Positions 44,966-54,248 of a stretch of 64,000 nucleotides of DNA are shown piece after piece. Every line of letters begins with the position of its first letter. Position 1 is the stretch's first letter. A program made the translations under genes and the position numbers. Origin of the DNA: Rhizobium favelukesii (GTDB lineage Bacteria > Pseudomonadota > Alphaproteobacteria > Rhizobiales > Rhizobiaceae); assembly GCF_000577275.2 (NCBI RefSeq), contig NZ_HG916852.1, positions 3,792,001-3,856,000 of the forward strand. The letters are read 5' to 3'. Below the pieces are notes generated by a model that saw only the letters and a program-made list of their open reading frames with translations, had not been told where the DNA came from and made no database searches.

Positions 44966-45280
44966 TCAGATCGAGATGAAGACGGCGCCGCCTTCGACTT
45001 TCACGGGATAGGTGCTCAGGTTGACGCAAACCGGCGCCCCCCTGGCTTCACCCGTCTTGTAGTTGAAGCGGCCATTGTGCTTCGGACATTCGATGATCTC
45101 GTCCATGACGAGGCCATCGGCAAGATGGACGTGCTCGTGCGTGCAGAGCCCGTCGGTTGCGAAGAACTCGTCGTCGGGGCTGCGGTAGACCGCAAACGTC
45201 CTGCCCGCGCAATCGAAACGCATGACATCCTCCTCGTCGATGTCCTCGACCGCACAGACCTCGATCCAATTTCCGCTCAT
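44966..45280 (-). CDS. mocE: Rieske [2Fe-2S] ferredoxin, MocE-like
   Basis: A 104-residue small Rieske ferredoxin with cluster ligands C46-T-H48 and C65-P-K-H68 (the GLCTHEH and ECPKHNGRF motifs). It resembles biphenyl-dioxygenase-type ferredoxins. It should shuttle electrons between the reductase 10 bp downstream and the oxygenase 33 bp upstream. A good ribosome site (AGGA-type) lies upstream. No TAT signal, so it is cytoplasmic. Confidence 0.9.
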   Translation of the reverse strand: MSGNWIEVCAVEDIDEEDVMRFDCAGRTFAVYRSPDDEFFATDGLCTHEHVHLADGLVMDEIIECPKHNGRFNYKTGEARGAPVCVNLSTYPVKVEGGAVFISI

Positions 45281-45313
45281 CTTGTCCTCCCAAACTCTTC
45301 GTTTCGCGCCGGG

Positions 45314-46402
45314 CTATTGGGCCGCTGGCGCAAGCTCGCTGTGGAATTCCTCGCGATAGGGCCGCGCCGTCGCCGGCAGCTCGCGTTTGAGGAAATAGTC
45401 CTCGTTGCGCAGCTGGCGCAGAAATGCCGGGATCATTTCGCGATAGCCGGACAAAATCGACGGATTGGCCACCGGCAGATCGTGCTTGATCATCGCATGC
45501 AGGCGCGGCAGCGCGTGGTAGGGCACCATCGGGAACATGTGATGCTCGACGTGGTAGTTCATGTTCCAGTAAATGAAGCGGCTGACCGGGTTCATATGGA
45601 CCGTGCGGCTGTTTAAACGGTGGTCGATGACATTGTCCGCGAGACCGCCATGCTGCAGCAGGCCGGTCAGCACATGATGCCACGCGCCATAGAGCCGGGG
45701 CAGGCCGATCAGCATCAGCGGCAGGATGGAGCCCATCGCAATCGCAGCCGCGATCGTTACGACATAGATGGCAAGCCAGCTGCGCGCGATAAGGATGGCG
45801 CGCGGCTGTTCCATCTCAGGAATGAAGGTCTTCTCCTCCGCGCTGATGATGCCGAAGGCATTGCGCAGCATGTCGACCATTGCATGCCAGACATCGAGAA
45901 TGCCGAAGAAGTTCAGGATCAGCCGCAGCAGATCCGGCGGGCGCATCACTGCAATTTCGGGGTCCCGGCCGACGATCACCGTGTCGGTGTGATGGCGCGT
46001 ATGGCTCCAGCGCCAGGTCACCGGATTGCGCATGATCATGAAGCAGGCGATCTGATAGACCGCATCATTCATCCAGCGCGTCTTGAAGGCCGTACCGTGG
46101 CCGCATTCGTGCCAGCGGCTATCGGATGCCGAGCCGTAAAGCACCCCATATGCAAGGAACAACGGCAGAGAGAGCCAGGAGCCCCAGAAATAGATACCAA
46201 ACCCGGCAAAGACGATCATCGCCCCGAGCCAGATGATCGTGTCGCGAATGGCCGGGGCGTCGGAACGCTGCATCAGCGCCTTCATATCCTTGCGCGCAAC
46301 CTCGGTGTGATACCACTCCGCGGCCGCCAGTCCCATGTCGACGGCCGTTCGGCCGCTTTCGCCGAGCAGGCTGTAGTCTCGTTTCTTCGTCTTGTCTGCC
46401 AT
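45314..46402 (-). CDS. mocD: Membrane diiron oxygenase (fatty-acid-desaturase/AlkB superfamily), MocD-like
   Basis: A 362-residue integral membrane oxygenase with three histidine boxes: H98-x3-H102 (WHECGH), H134-x2-H137-H138 (SHTRHH) and H284-x2-H287-H288 (YHVEHH), plus WHH at 241-243 and QHGG at 250-253. Four or more TM helices lie between. The family hydroxylates or desaturates using a ferredoxin, which the next two genes provide. MocD of rhizopine catabolism is of this type and is thought to O-demethylate. ATG 46402 follows GGAG. It diverges from the LacI regulator. Substrate unknown. Confidence 0.87.
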   Translation of the reverse strand: MADKTKKRDYSLLGESGRTAVDMGLAAAEWYHTEVARKDMKALMQRSDAPAIRDTIIWLGAMIVFAGFGIYFWGSWLSLPLFLAYGVLYGSASDSRWHECGHGTAFKTRWMNDAVYQIACFMIMRNPVTWRWSHTRHHTDTVIVGRDPEIAVMRPPDLLRLILNFFGILDVWHAMVDMLRNAFGIISAEEKTFIPEMEQPRAILIARSWLAIYVVTIAAAIAMGSILPLMLIGLPRLYGAWHHVLTGLLQHGGLADNVIDHRLNSRTVHMNPVSRFIYWNMNYHVEHHMFPMVPYHALPRLHAMIKHDLPVANPSILSGYREMIPAFLRQLRNEDYFLKRELPATARPYREEFHSELAPAAQ

Positions 46403-46501
46403 TTTAATCTCCCACAGGCCGTCCCTCCCGGCCCGCCCAACAGAGATTAGGTTGACTTTCGTCATGCGACAATGCAGCCTTGATGTATTCTATCAAAACA
46501 C

Positions 46502-46526
46502 ATCATTGCGATGGCATTACGATGAT
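46502..46526. promoter_or_regulatory. Candidate operator of the LacI-type regulator
   Basis: A 25-base imperfect palindrome with outer arms ATCAT and ATGAT (18 of 25 positions symmetric) lies 19 bases before the regulator start and about 100 bases before mocD, in the divergent promoter region. LacI-family operators are palindromes of about this size. The assignment is by position. Confidence 0.45.
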
Positions 46527-46544
46527 GGATTCTTGCAGGGCACG

Positions 46545-47576
46545 ATGGTAAAGCGACCAACGATACAGGATCTGGCGGATGCGTCCGGCGTTAGCGTCGC
46601 GACGGTCGATCGTGTGCTGAACGGTCGCCATCGCGTTCGGGAGGAGACGGCGCGACGCGTCTATAACGCGGCAGCCTCGATCGGCTACCATGCCGTCGGT
46701 CTGCTCCGGCAGCGGGTGTTTCAGGACCTCCCGCATTATCGGCTGGGGTTTCTGCTGCAGCGTCCTGCCCAGTCGTTCTATCAAACGCTCGCTCGCGAAA
46801 TTGAGCAGGCGGTGCACGCCAATACGTCATTCCGCATTACGGCGCAGATCGAGTACGCGGCCGCGTCGACGCCGGCCGCCATCATCGAAAAACTGAAGCT
46901 TCTCGCGAGCCGCAATCAGGCGATTGCTTTGGTCGGACCGGACTATCCGGCCGTCACCGCCGAGGTCGAAGACCTGAAAGCCAAGGGCGTCCCGGTCTTT
47001 TCAATCCTGTCTGACCTCGCAAGCGGCGTGCGGCGGGGCTACATCGGATTGAACAATCGGAAGGTCGGCCGTACGGCCGCCTGGATGATCGCAAAGGCCG
47101 CCAGAAACCCCGGAAAGGTCGCCTGCTTCGTCGGCAGCCATCGTTACCACGGGCATGAGTTGCGCGAGATCGGCTTCCGCTCCTATTTCCGCGAGAATGC
47201 CCCTGATTTTGAGGTTCTCGAAACGCTGATCAACCTCGAGACGCCTGAGATAACTCACGAAGCCACTATCAATCTCCTCAAGCAGCATTCGGACCTCATC
47301 GGATTTTATGTCTGCGGCGGTGGCATGGAAGGCGCGATCTCGGCTGTCCGCGAAGAGGGCCTTGCCGGCAAGATTGTCGTCGTCGTTAACGAACTGACAC
47401 CGGACTCGCGCGCAGCGCTTGCTGACGATGCGGTGACCGTGGCGATCTCAACGCCGATCAAGAGCCTCTGCAGCGAATTGATCACGCTGATGACCTCGTC
47501 CCTTGGCTCGGAGAATGATGCGGTTCCGGGGCAATCGTTCTTGCCGTTCGATATCTACACCTCAGAGAACATCTAG
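46545..47576 (+). CDS. LacI-family transcriptional regulator
   Basis: A 343-residue repressor with an N-terminal LacI helix-turn-helix (TIQDLADASGVSVATVDRVLNG, about residues 6-27) and a periplasmic-binding-protein-like sensor domain (LGFLLQRPAQSFYQ onward). Its effector is probably a sugar or cyclitol. ATG 46545 has CAGGG upstream; an earlier in-frame start overlaps mocD's leader. It diverges from the mocDEF-panB-like genes with 142 bp between, and is their likely regulator. Confidence 0.9.
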   Translation: MVKRPTIQDLADASGVSVATVDRVLNGRHRVREETARRVYNAAASIGYHAVGLLRQRVFQDLPHYRLGFLLQRPAQSFYQTLAREIEQAVHANTSFRITAQIEYAAASTPAAIIEKLKLLASRNQAIALVGPDYPAVTAEVEDLKAKGVPVFSILSDLASGVRRGYIGLNNRKVGRTAAWMIAKAARNPGKVACFVGSHRYHGHELREIGFRSYFRENAPDFEVLETLINLETPEITHEATINLLKQHSDLIGFYVCGGGMEGAISAVREEGLAGKIVVVVNELTPDSRAALADDAVTVAISTPIKSLCSELITLMTSSLGSENDAVPGQSFLPFDIYTSENI

Positions 47577-47733
47577 CCGCTCGTCGCGCCATTCCAGTAT
47601 CACGACCAACGAGAACGGTATCGGTCGGCGGTGAGTCCGTTCAGGTGTGCGTCAGTTTCATGACACATTTAGCCGCTACTGCGGTGGACTGAATGTTCGC
47701 CCATGCGGACAAACAGGCACCGAGGCCGTCCAC

Positions 47734-49362
47734 TTGACACCACCATCGCTCTATCGGCCAAGAATCGGCAGCATTTCGCTGTCCGCCATCACCGGGCTCT
47801 ATCTCGTCATGTTCACGAACCGGACGTTCTGGGGGAAGGTTCACACCTATCTCGCCACGACGCCGACAGCGATCACCGCACTTTACATTGCGATCTCGGT
47901 TCTGTTCGTGGCCATCGTCACGGCCTTTTCGGCGAAATACGTCATCAAGCCGGTTTTGATTTTTCTGGTACTTGCGGCGGCACTGGCGGCGTGGTTCACG
48001 GACACCTTCGGCGTGATCGTCGACAGCGACATGATCCGAAATGCGATGGAAACGACGCCTGCCGAGGCCAATCACCTGATTACGCCCGGCTTTCTCCTGC
48101 ATGTCGTACTGTTCGCCGTCATCCCGATCACGCTGATCCTTTGGGTCAAGGTGGTTCACCGCCCCGTGCTGCAGAAGCTCTTGTGGAACAGCGTGACGAT
48201 CCTCTGCTGCCTGTTGGTATTCGGCGCCGTCGCGGGCGTCTACGCCAAGGAGTATACTGCAGCGATCCGTCAGCACCGAGACATCGTCAAGAGCCTGAAC
48301 CCCGTCACCCCGATCGTCGGCGCCACGCGGTATTTCATGCAGGCCGGCAAAGAAGCCAGGCTCGTCGTCAAGCCGCTCGGCACCGACGCCAGGGTCGTCC
48401 CTGTCGTGGACGTGCACAAACCACGGGTGACGATTATCGTTGCCGGCGAGACGGCGCGGGCGATGAACTTTTCGCTCGGCGGCTATCATCGCGACACCAA
48501 CCCCGAGCTTCGCAAGCAGGGCGTCATCTATTTCCCGCAAACGACGAGCTGCGGCACGGCGACTGCGACGTCGATACCCTGCATGTTCTCGCAGTTCACG
48601 CGCGCAAGCTTCACCCATCGCAAAGGCATCGAAAACGAAGGCCTGATGGATGTTCTCGCCCACGCGGGCATCGACGTGACCTGGTTTGACAACAACACCG
48701 GCAGCAAGGGCGCCGCTGCCCGCATCAATTATGTAGACCTCGCGAATTCGACCGATCGGCGGTTCTGCAAAGACGGCGAGTGCCAGGACGGCATCTTTCT
48801 GGACAAGCTCGACACATGGCTGAACGGCGTAACCAAGGATAGCGTGCTCGTCCTGCATCAGATCGGCAGCCACGGCCCGGCCTATTACCTGCGCTATCCC
48901 AACGAGTTCCGGAAGTTCACCCCTGAGTGCGAGACGGCGGAGCTCGGCAACTGCAAGGACGATGAAATCGTCAACGCATACGACAACTCGATCCTCTACA
49001 CCGACCATTTCCTTTCCACGGTCATCGACAAGCTCAAGGCTCGCAGCGACAAGATTGCGACCGGCTTGATCTACATGTCGGATCACGGTGAGTCGTTGGG
49101 CGAGAAGGGTCTCTATCTCCATGGGGCGCCCTATTTCCTCGCCCCGGAGGAGCAGACGCACGTTCCTTTCGTCGTTTGGCTCGACCCGGATTTCACTGCG
49201 TCGATGGCACTCGACAAGGCATGCTTGGCCCAGTCGACAGCACAGCCGACATCCCATGACAACCTGTTCCACAGCGTGCTCGGAATGATGAATATCTCGA
49301 CGTCCGTCTATGACGCGAAGCTTGATGTCTTCGCCGGTTGCAAGACGGGTCGGACCTCCTAG
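47734..49362 (+). CDS. eptA: EptA-like lipid A phosphoethanolamine transferase
   Basis: A 542-residue inner-membrane sulfatase-fold enzyme that adds phosphoethanolamine to lipid A or lipid-linked glycans. Five N-terminal TM helices (LSAITGLYLVMFTN onward) precede the catalytic domain. Key residues are the metal-binding Glu in VAGETARAMNFSLGGY, the nucleophile threonine within SCGTATATSIPCMF, and ISDHG-type MSDHGESLGE. The likely start is TTG 47734 with GAGG 8 bases upstream, which gives the usual family length. GTG 47647 would add a 29-residue hydrophilic leader. It could alter polymyxin resistance; the target is inferred from the family. Confidence 0.9.
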   Translation: MTPPSLYRPRIGSISLSAITGLYLVMFTNRTFWGKVHTYLATTPTAITALYIAISVLFVAIVTAFSAKYVIKPVLIFLVLAAALAAWFTDTFGVIVDSDMIRNAMETTPAEANHLITPGFLLHVVLFAVIPITLILWVKVVHRPVLQKLLWNSVTILCCLLVFGAVAGVYAKEYTAAIRQHRDIVKSLNPVTPIVGATRYFMQAGKEARLVVKPLGTDARVVPVVDVHKPRVTIIVAGETARAMNFSLGGYHRDTNPELRKQGVIYFPQTTSCGTATATSIPCMFSQFTRASFTHRKGIENEGLMDVLAHAGIDVTWFDNNTGSKGAAARINYVDLANSTDRRFCKDGECQDGIFLDKLDTWLNGVTKDSVLVLHQIGSHGPAYYLRYPNEFRKFTPECETAELGNCKDDEIVNAYDNSILYTDHFLSTVIDKLKARSDKIATGLIYMSDHGESLGEKGLYLHGAPYFLAPEEQTHVPFVVWLDPDFTASMALDKACLAQSTAQPTSHDNLFHSVLGMMNISTSVYDAKLDVFAGCKTGRTS

Positions 49363-49364
49363 CG

Positions 49365-50009
49365 CTAAGAGCGCGCTGCCCAGGAAAGGCCGCGACGAAG
49401 AATGAGGCGCATGTAGGGGTGATCGAATTCGCTCTCTACATGGCCGAGCGCCGAGTAGAACACACGTCCCGAGCCGAACTGGCGCTTGAAGGCGACCGGC
49501 ATCGTGACGTTGCGCGCAGCCGCATCATACTCACCGGAAAAGCTCGTCGTCGCCAGGATTTCGACCGACGGATCGTAGTGCAGGTAGTATTGTTCTGACC
49601 GATAGTCGAAATCGGGAATACCCTCCATCACAGGGTCATGGTGGCGCGTGACGTTGACGCGAAAATCGATGATGTTGCCGGGATGGGCGACCCAGGTCAC
49701 GCCGGAAACATAGCGGAACGGAGCACTCTCTTTGAACGAGGTCGCAAGCGCGCCGTGATGCCCGCCGAGGCCGAGACCGCCGCGCACGGCCTCCACCAAC
49801 GCATTGGCATGCGCCTTCTCGATCTTCTCGCCGGTGATAACAGGTACCAGCAGATCGGCGGTCGCGATCGCTGCTGAGCCGAAGATGCCAAGGTCGCCGG
49901 TCACCTCGACGGCAAAGCCATCCTCCTGCAACAGTTCCCCGACGCGGTGCGCGCACGCTTCAGGCTCGTGGCCGCTCCAACCGCCCCAGACGATGATCGC
50001 TTTGCGCAT
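49365..50009 (-). CDS. ThuA-domain (trehalose-utilisation-like) protein
   Basis: A 214-residue class-I glutamine-amidotransferase-like protein of the ThuA family: AIIVWGGWSGHEPEACA at the N-terminus, LGLGGHHGALATSF, VAHPGNIIDFRVNVTRHHDPVMEGIPDF and GSGRVFYSALGHVESEF near the C-terminus, all typical. ThuA-like proteins are tied to trehalose or other disaccharide catabolism in rhizobia; the reaction is unclear. ATG 50009 is preceded by GGGAGG. It converges with eptA with a 2-bp gap. Confidence 0.88.
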   Translation of the reverse strand: MRKAIIVWGGWSGHEPEACAHRVGELLQEDGFAVEVTGDLGIFGSAAIATADLLVPVITGEKIEKAHANALVEAVRGGLGLGGHHGALATSFKESAPFRYVSGVTWVAHPGNIIDFRVNVTRHHDPVMEGIPDFDYRSEQYYLHYDPSVEILATTSFSGEYDAAARNVTMPVAFKRQFGSGRVFYSALGHVESEFDHPYMRLILRRGLSWAARS

Positions 50010-50188
50010 GCGCACCTCCCTTACCGAACGTACTGGGCCGCCGAAAATGGCCAACTCTTCCTTACGACAAGACTGCCGGCATAAGCCAGTGCGAGCCTTT
50101 GCCGATCACATTTTTTGGCGGCGGTCGGAAGACGGAACTTTTCCAACCGACACGGCGTTTGTTTGACGGAAAAAGAGGAGTGCTTGCC

Positions 50189-50341
50189 ATGCGCATAAAA
50201 CTGACGGTGCTTGCATTCGCATATCTCATTGTCAGCGGCCTGCTGCTCGCAACCGCCTATAAGTCGACGGGACCGATCACCACGCCAAAGACAGACAGGG
50301 TCGCAGGTTCGACCTTCCTGATGGAACGCTTCGCCGGCTGA
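50189..50341 (+). CDS. Small exported or membrane protein of 50 residues
   Basis: Begins MRIKLTVLAFAYLIVSGLLLATAYKSTG: a single hydrophobic helix or signal peptide followed by about 25 polar residues (ITTPKTDRVAGSTFLMERFAG). GAGGAG lies 11 bases before the ATG, supporting translation. No family recognised. It converges with the BON-domain gene, 8 bp apart. Confidence 0.6.
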   Translation: MRIKLTVLAFAYLIVSGLLLATAYKSTGPITTPKTDRVAGSTFLMERFAG

Positions 50342-50349
50342 TCGGATAA

Positions 50350-50613
50350 CTACGCCACCCGAATATCATTGCGCACAGGCTTCCCCCCGGCGATAGCCTG
50401 CGCAACCGCTGTTGCGCGTTCGATTTCAGGCGCGGTTGCCACAACGCCTGTCAGCACAACGGCATGGTCCTCAACCGTCACCTTCACATCCGCCGCATCG
50501 ATGCCGCCTGCCACCGCCAGAGCATTCGCCACGGCCTCCTCGAGCGAAGCATCCTCGTCGCCTGTTTCCGGATCAAAGGGTTCGCCAAAGAAGGTTGGTT
50601 GCTTGAAAACCAT
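50350..50613 (-). CDS. Small BON-domain protein
   Basis: An 87-residue protein with one BON domain (DASLEEAVANALAVAGGIDAADVKVTVEDHAVVLTGVV ... GGKPVRNDIRVA), a fold often associated with membranes or other envelope proteins. No signal peptide, so a cytoplasmic or soluble role is possible. ATG 50613 follows AGGAGG. The frame is open upstream to 50781, but that part has no ribosome site. It lies between a small exported protein and dxr. Confidence 0.8.
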   Translation of the reverse strand: MVFKQPTFFGEPFDPETGDEDASLEEAVANALAVAGGIDAADVKVTVEDHAVVLTGVVATAPEIERATAVAQAIAGGKPVRNDIRVA

Positions 50614-50806
50614 TGCACTTCCTCCTGTTTCGACTTCAACAAAACGCGGCGATCGCCAGTTGGTTTCGCGCAGGGTCATCGAACCTGATCTGCGAAAGCA
50701 GCGAACGCCTAGCCAGCTGCCGGATTTCTGCTGCGCGGCACACTTGCCGCTCATTTCAATCCCCTGTACAGCCAGAGCCAATGCAAGAGTTTTGGCGAAA
50801 TCACCG

Positions 50807-52000
50807 ATGATGGCACGCGAACGTGCGCCCAGGCGCCTCAGTATTTTTGGCTCAACCGGCTCGATCGGACAAAATACGCTCGACGTTATCGAGCAACTGG
50901 GCGGACGGGACGGCTATGAGATCTCGGTCGTAACCGGCAACGAAAACGTCCAGCTTCTGGCGCAGCAGGCCAAGTCGGCGGGCGCCAAGCTTGCGGTCAC
51001 GGCTAGCGAGGACAAATATCACTCGCTGAAGGACGAACTCTCAGGCAGCGGCATCGCGGTGGCCGCCGGCGTGTCCGGCCTGGCGGAAGCTGCCGACCTC
51101 GATGCGGATTGGGTGATGGCCGCCATCGTCGGCACGGCCGGGCTGGCGCCGACACTGGCTGCCGCCCGCAAGGGCGCCACGATCGCGCTCGCCAACAAGG
51201 AATGTCTGGTTTCGGCTGGCGATCTTTTCGTCGATGCCGTGGCGAAGGGCGGCGGACGACTGATCCCCGTCGACAGCGAACACAGCGCAATCTTTCAGTC
51301 TCTTGACGAGGACCAGCGGCATGCGGTCGAACGGATCATCCTAACGGCGTCCGGCGGTCCGTTCCGCACCTGGTCGCGCGCCGACATGGCGAATGTGACG
51401 GCAGCTACAGCGCGCGCGCACCCCAACTGGTCGATGGGACTGAAGATCTCGGTCGGAAGTGCCTCGATGTTCAACAAAGCGCTGGAGATGATCGAGGCAA
51501 AGCATCTCTTCGGTGTTCGCCCGGACCAGATCGAAGTGATCGTTCACCCGCAGTCGATCGTCCACTCCATGGTCGGCTACACGGATGGATCGATCATAGC
51601 TCAGCTCGGCAGCCCCGACATGAGGACGGCGATCGGCTATGCACTCGACTACCCGCGCCGGCCGACGCTGAACGTCGAGCGGCTGGATTTTGCCAAGCTC
51701 TCGCGCCTGGACTTCGAGGCCCCTGATGAAGAGCGCTTCCCGGCGCTAAGATTGGCGCGTACCGCGCTGGAACGCGGCGGCCTGCAGGGTGCCGTCATGA
51801 ACGCGGCTGAGGAAATTGCCTTTCACGCCTTCGTCGAGGAACGGATCGGTTTCCTGATGATGGCCGATATTGCCGAAGCGGTCATGGACAAGATGATCAA
51901 AACGGGCGAAGCGCGGACGATGGACGACGTGTTTGCTGCCGATGCCGAAGCCCGAAGGCTCGCTGCGGAACTGATCGCTCTTAGCGAAAAGGCCGCCTGA
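50807..52000 (+). CDS. dxr: 1-deoxy-D-xylulose 5-phosphate reductoisomerase
   Basis: Second step of the MEP isoprenoid pathway, producing MEP with NADPH. The 397 residues have the NADPH motif G15-S-T-G-S-I-G21, the LANKECLVSAG block, the metal and substrate motif VDSEHSAIFQ, and ASGGPFR. The start is one of two adjacent ATGs (50807/50810) and has only a weak ribosome site; the frame extends upstream across the BON gene without support. A hairpin including the stop codon forms a probable terminator. It converges with hemA, as in Sinorhizobium meliloti. Confidence 0.95.
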   Translation: MMARERAPRRLSIFGSTGSIGQNTLDVIEQLGGRDGYEISVVTGNENVQLLAQQAKSAGAKLAVTASEDKYHSLKDELSGSGIAVAAGVSGLAEAADLDADWVMAAIVGTAGLAPTLAAARKGATIALANKECLVSAGDLFVDAVAKGGGRLIPVDSEHSAIFQSLDEDQRHAVERIILTASGGPFRTWSRADMANVTAATARAHPNWSMGLKISVGSASMFNKALEMIEAKHLFGVRPDQIEVIVHPQSIVHSMVGYTDGSIIAQLGSPDMRTAIGYALDYPRRPTLNVERLDFAKLSRLDFEAPDEERFPALRLARTALERGGLQGAVMNAAEEIAFHAFVEERIGFLMMADIAEAVMDKMIKTGEARTMDDVFAADAEARRLAAELIALSEKAA

Positions 52001-52016
52001 CGGCGGCCAATCTTTT
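51991..52016 (+). terminator. Terminator overlapping the dxr stop
   Basis: GGCCGCC (51991-51997), loop TGAC containing the TGA stop, then GGCGGCC (52002-52008), followed by AATCTTTT. A 7-bp GC-rich stem with a T-rich tail. Confidence 0.7.
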
Positions 52017-52034
52017 CGCAAACCAAGAGCGGCG

Positions 52035-53249
52035 TTAAGCAACGTGCCGGGCGAGCGCGCAGCGCGACCAGAGCGCATGCAGCGCATCCACGAGATGCTC
52101 GATGTCGGCATCGCTGTGGAGCGGCGTCGGGGTGATGCGCAGGCGCTCGGTCTTTTTCGGCACCGTCGGGTAGTTGATCGGCTGCACATAGACGCCGCAA
52201 TTGTCGAGCAGCAGGTCGGAGATCCACTTGCACTTTGCCGCATCGCCAACCATGACCGGAACGATATGGCTTGGGTTTGGCATGTGCGGGATGCCGCGCT
52301 GATCGAGCAGCGCCCGCAGCTTGCGGACACGATCCTGGTGACGCGCACGCTCGAAGGGACTGACCTTCAGATGCTGGATCGAGGCGACCGCACCGGCCGC
52401 CAGTGCCGGCGGCAGCGCCGTCGTGAAGATGAAGCCCGATGCGAAGGAACGAATGAAATCGCAAAGCGCCGTCGAGGCAGCGATGTAGCCGCCCATGACG
52501 CCGAAGGCCTTGCCGAGCGTGCCTTCGATCACCGTCAGACGATCCATCAGGCCTTCGCGCTCGGCAATGCCGCCGCCGCGCGGTCCGTACATGCCAACGG
52601 CATGCACTTCGTCGAGATAGGTCATGGCGCCGTACTTGTCGGCCAGGTCGCAGATTTCCTTGATCGGGGCGATGTCGCCATCCATCGAATAGACGGATTC
52701 AAACGCGATCAGCTTCGGCGCCTTCGGGTCGGCGGCCGCCAGCTTGGCTTCCAGATCGTGGATGTCGTTGTGCTTCCAGATCACCTTCTCGCACTTGGCA
52801 TAGCGGATGCCTTCGATCATCGAGGCATGGTTCAGCGCGTCGGAGAAGATGATCAGGCCGGGGATCTTGGCGCCGAGCGTGCCGAGTGCCGCCCAGTTGG
52901 ACACATAGCCAGACGTGAAGATCAGCGAGGCTTCCTTGCCGTGAAGATCGGCAAGCTCGCGCTCGAGCAGAACGTGGTAGTGGGTGGTGCCAGAGATATT
53001 CCGGGTGCCTCCCGCACCCGCGCCACAGTGATCGATGGCATTCTTCATCGCCTCGATCACCTTCGGGTTCTGGCCCATGCCGAGATAGTCGTTGGAGCAC
53101 CAGACCGTCACTTCTTTCGGACCGTCTACCGTATGGCGCGTGGCGCGCGGAAAGCTGCCGCGGTGACGCTCAAGATCGGCAAAAACGCGATAACGGCCTT
53201 CGCTGCGAAGCCCGTCCAACTCGTTTTTAAAGAACGCTTCGAAATCCAT
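52035..53249 (-). CDS. hemA: 5-aminolevulinate synthase
   Basis: Alphaproteobacterial (Shemin) route to heme: condenses glycine and succinyl-CoA to ALA using PLP. The 404 residues carry the PLP lysine K247 in [13 protein letters not shown], the DEVHAVG aspartate for the pyridine ring, and [12 protein letters not shown]. Two ATGs (53252 and 53249) follow GGAGCAG; MDFEAFF at 53249 is taken. It converges with dxr, an order found in Sinorhizobium. The 186 bp upstream contain the terminator of the cox operon. Confidence 0.96.
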   Translation of the reverse strand: MDFEAFFKNELDGLRSEGRYRVFADLERHRGSFPRATRHTVDGPKEVTVWCSNDYLGMGQNPKVIEAMKNAIDHCGAGAGGTRNISGTTHYHVLLERELADLHGKEASLIFTSGYVSNWAALGTLGAKIPGLIIFSDALNHASMIEGIRYAKCEKVIWKHNDIHDLEAKLAAADPKAPKLIAFESVYSMDGDIAPIKEICDLADKYGAMTYLDEVHAVGMYGPRGGGIAEREGLMDRLTVIEGTLGKAFGVMGGYIAASTALCDFIRSFASGFIFTTALPPALAAGAVASIQHLKVSPFERARHQDRVRKLRALLDQRGIPHMPNPSHIVPVMVGDAAKCKWISDLLLDNCGVYVQPINYPTVPKKTERLRITPTPLHSDADIEHLVDALHALWSRCALARHVA

Positions 53250-53399
53250 CATCTGCTCCAGTTTCGTGCGGGCGTTTGTTGCCAACAGACGCGCGCACGT
53301 CAACCCTTTGCCCTCGCTTTACCATCAACTGCGGCAAAAGGCCCATAGTCTTGAATTATTTTAATTAGAAATTGTCTGTTTTGGCCAGACGCAGCGAAA

Positions 53400-53425
53400 A
53401 TCGCGAGGCAGAGCTGCCTCGCGAT
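53400..53425 (-). terminator. Rho-independent terminator of the coxSLM operon
   Basis: A perfect 12-bp inverted repeat, ATCGCGAGGCAG and CTGCCTCGCGAT, with a 2-base centre. On the minus strand it is followed by a T-run (TTTTCGC). It lies 14 bases beyond the coxM stop. Confidence 0.85.
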
Positions 53426-53438
53426 CGGGTGGGTTTCG

Positions 53439-54236
53439 TCAGCCTGCCACGGCAACGGCACGCTTGGCCATCACTTTGATCAGGTTGGCGCGGTATTCCG
53501 CACTGGCATGCAAGTCCGACATCAGCCGAGCAGGGTTGACATCGATGCCAGCGACAGAGCCGGAGGACCAGTTCGCGCTGAGCGCGGTTTCCATGGCCGT
53601 CTCGCGAAAGACGCCGTTGGATCCAGCCCCGGTGACGGCAACCCGCACGCCGCCGGCACCTTTGGCAACGAAGACCCCCGTCATCGCATAACGCGATGCC
53701 GGATTTGGAAACTTCGAGTAGCCGGCTTTGTCGGGCGCATCGAAACTGATCGCAGTCAGCAGTTCGCCATCCTCCAATGCCGTCTCGAAAAGACCGGTGA
53801 AGAAGTCGTCAGCGGCGATCTCGCGCTTGTTGGTGAGGATGCGCGCATTCAGCGCCAGCATCGCCGACGGGTAGTCGGCCGCAGGGTCATTGTTGGCGAT
53901 CGAACCGCCGATTGTGCCCATGTGGCGGACATGCGGATCGCCGATCATGCCGGCGAGGTCGCAGATCGCGGGACAGACCGCGCGCAGAGCCGCCGACGCA
54001 GCGACTTCGGCATGCGGCGTGGCCGCCCCGATGGTCACCTTGCGACCATCGATCCTGATGCCCTGCATCGCGGGAATATGCCTGAGATCGACAAGGTCGC
54101 TCGGCGCCGCGAGGCGTTGCTTCATCGTTGGGATCAGTGTCATGCCGCCGGCAACGTATTTGCCTTCCGATGTTCCCGAAATCATCCTGACGGCTTCATC
54201 GACCGAGGATGCGCGGTGATAGTTGGTCTGATACAT
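53439..54236 (-). CDS. coxM: Medium (FAD) subunit of a xanthine-dehydrogenase/CO-dehydrogenase-family enzyme
   Basis: A 265-residue FAD-binding subunit of a molybdenum hydroxylase. FAD motifs AGGMTLIP (about 30-37) and TIGGSIANNDPAADYPSA are both present. It takes electrons from the Fe-S subunit. Third gene of coxS-coxL-coxM, 12 bp after coxL, with a terminator directly after. The name follows the family; the large subunit is form II, so CO may not be the substrate. Confidence 0.9.
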   Translation of the reverse strand: MYQTNYHRASSVDEAVRMISGTSEGKYVAGGMTLIPTMKQRLAAPSDLVDLRHIPAMQGIRIDGRKVTIGAATPHAEVAASAALRAVCPAICDLAGMIGDPHVRHMGTIGGSIANNDPAADYPSAMLALNARILTNKREIAADDFFTGLFETALEDGELLTAISFDAPDKAGYSKFPNPASRYAMTGVFVAKGAGGVRVAVTGAGSNGVFRETAMETALSANWSSGSVAGIDVNPARLMSDLHASAEYRANLIKVMAKRAVAVAG

Positions 54237-54248
54237 CGTCGTTCCTCC

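Noticed and set aside
47641..49272. 543-codon minus-strand frame opposite eptA
   Set aside because: eptA on the plus strand has all catalytic motifs; the antisense frame has none.
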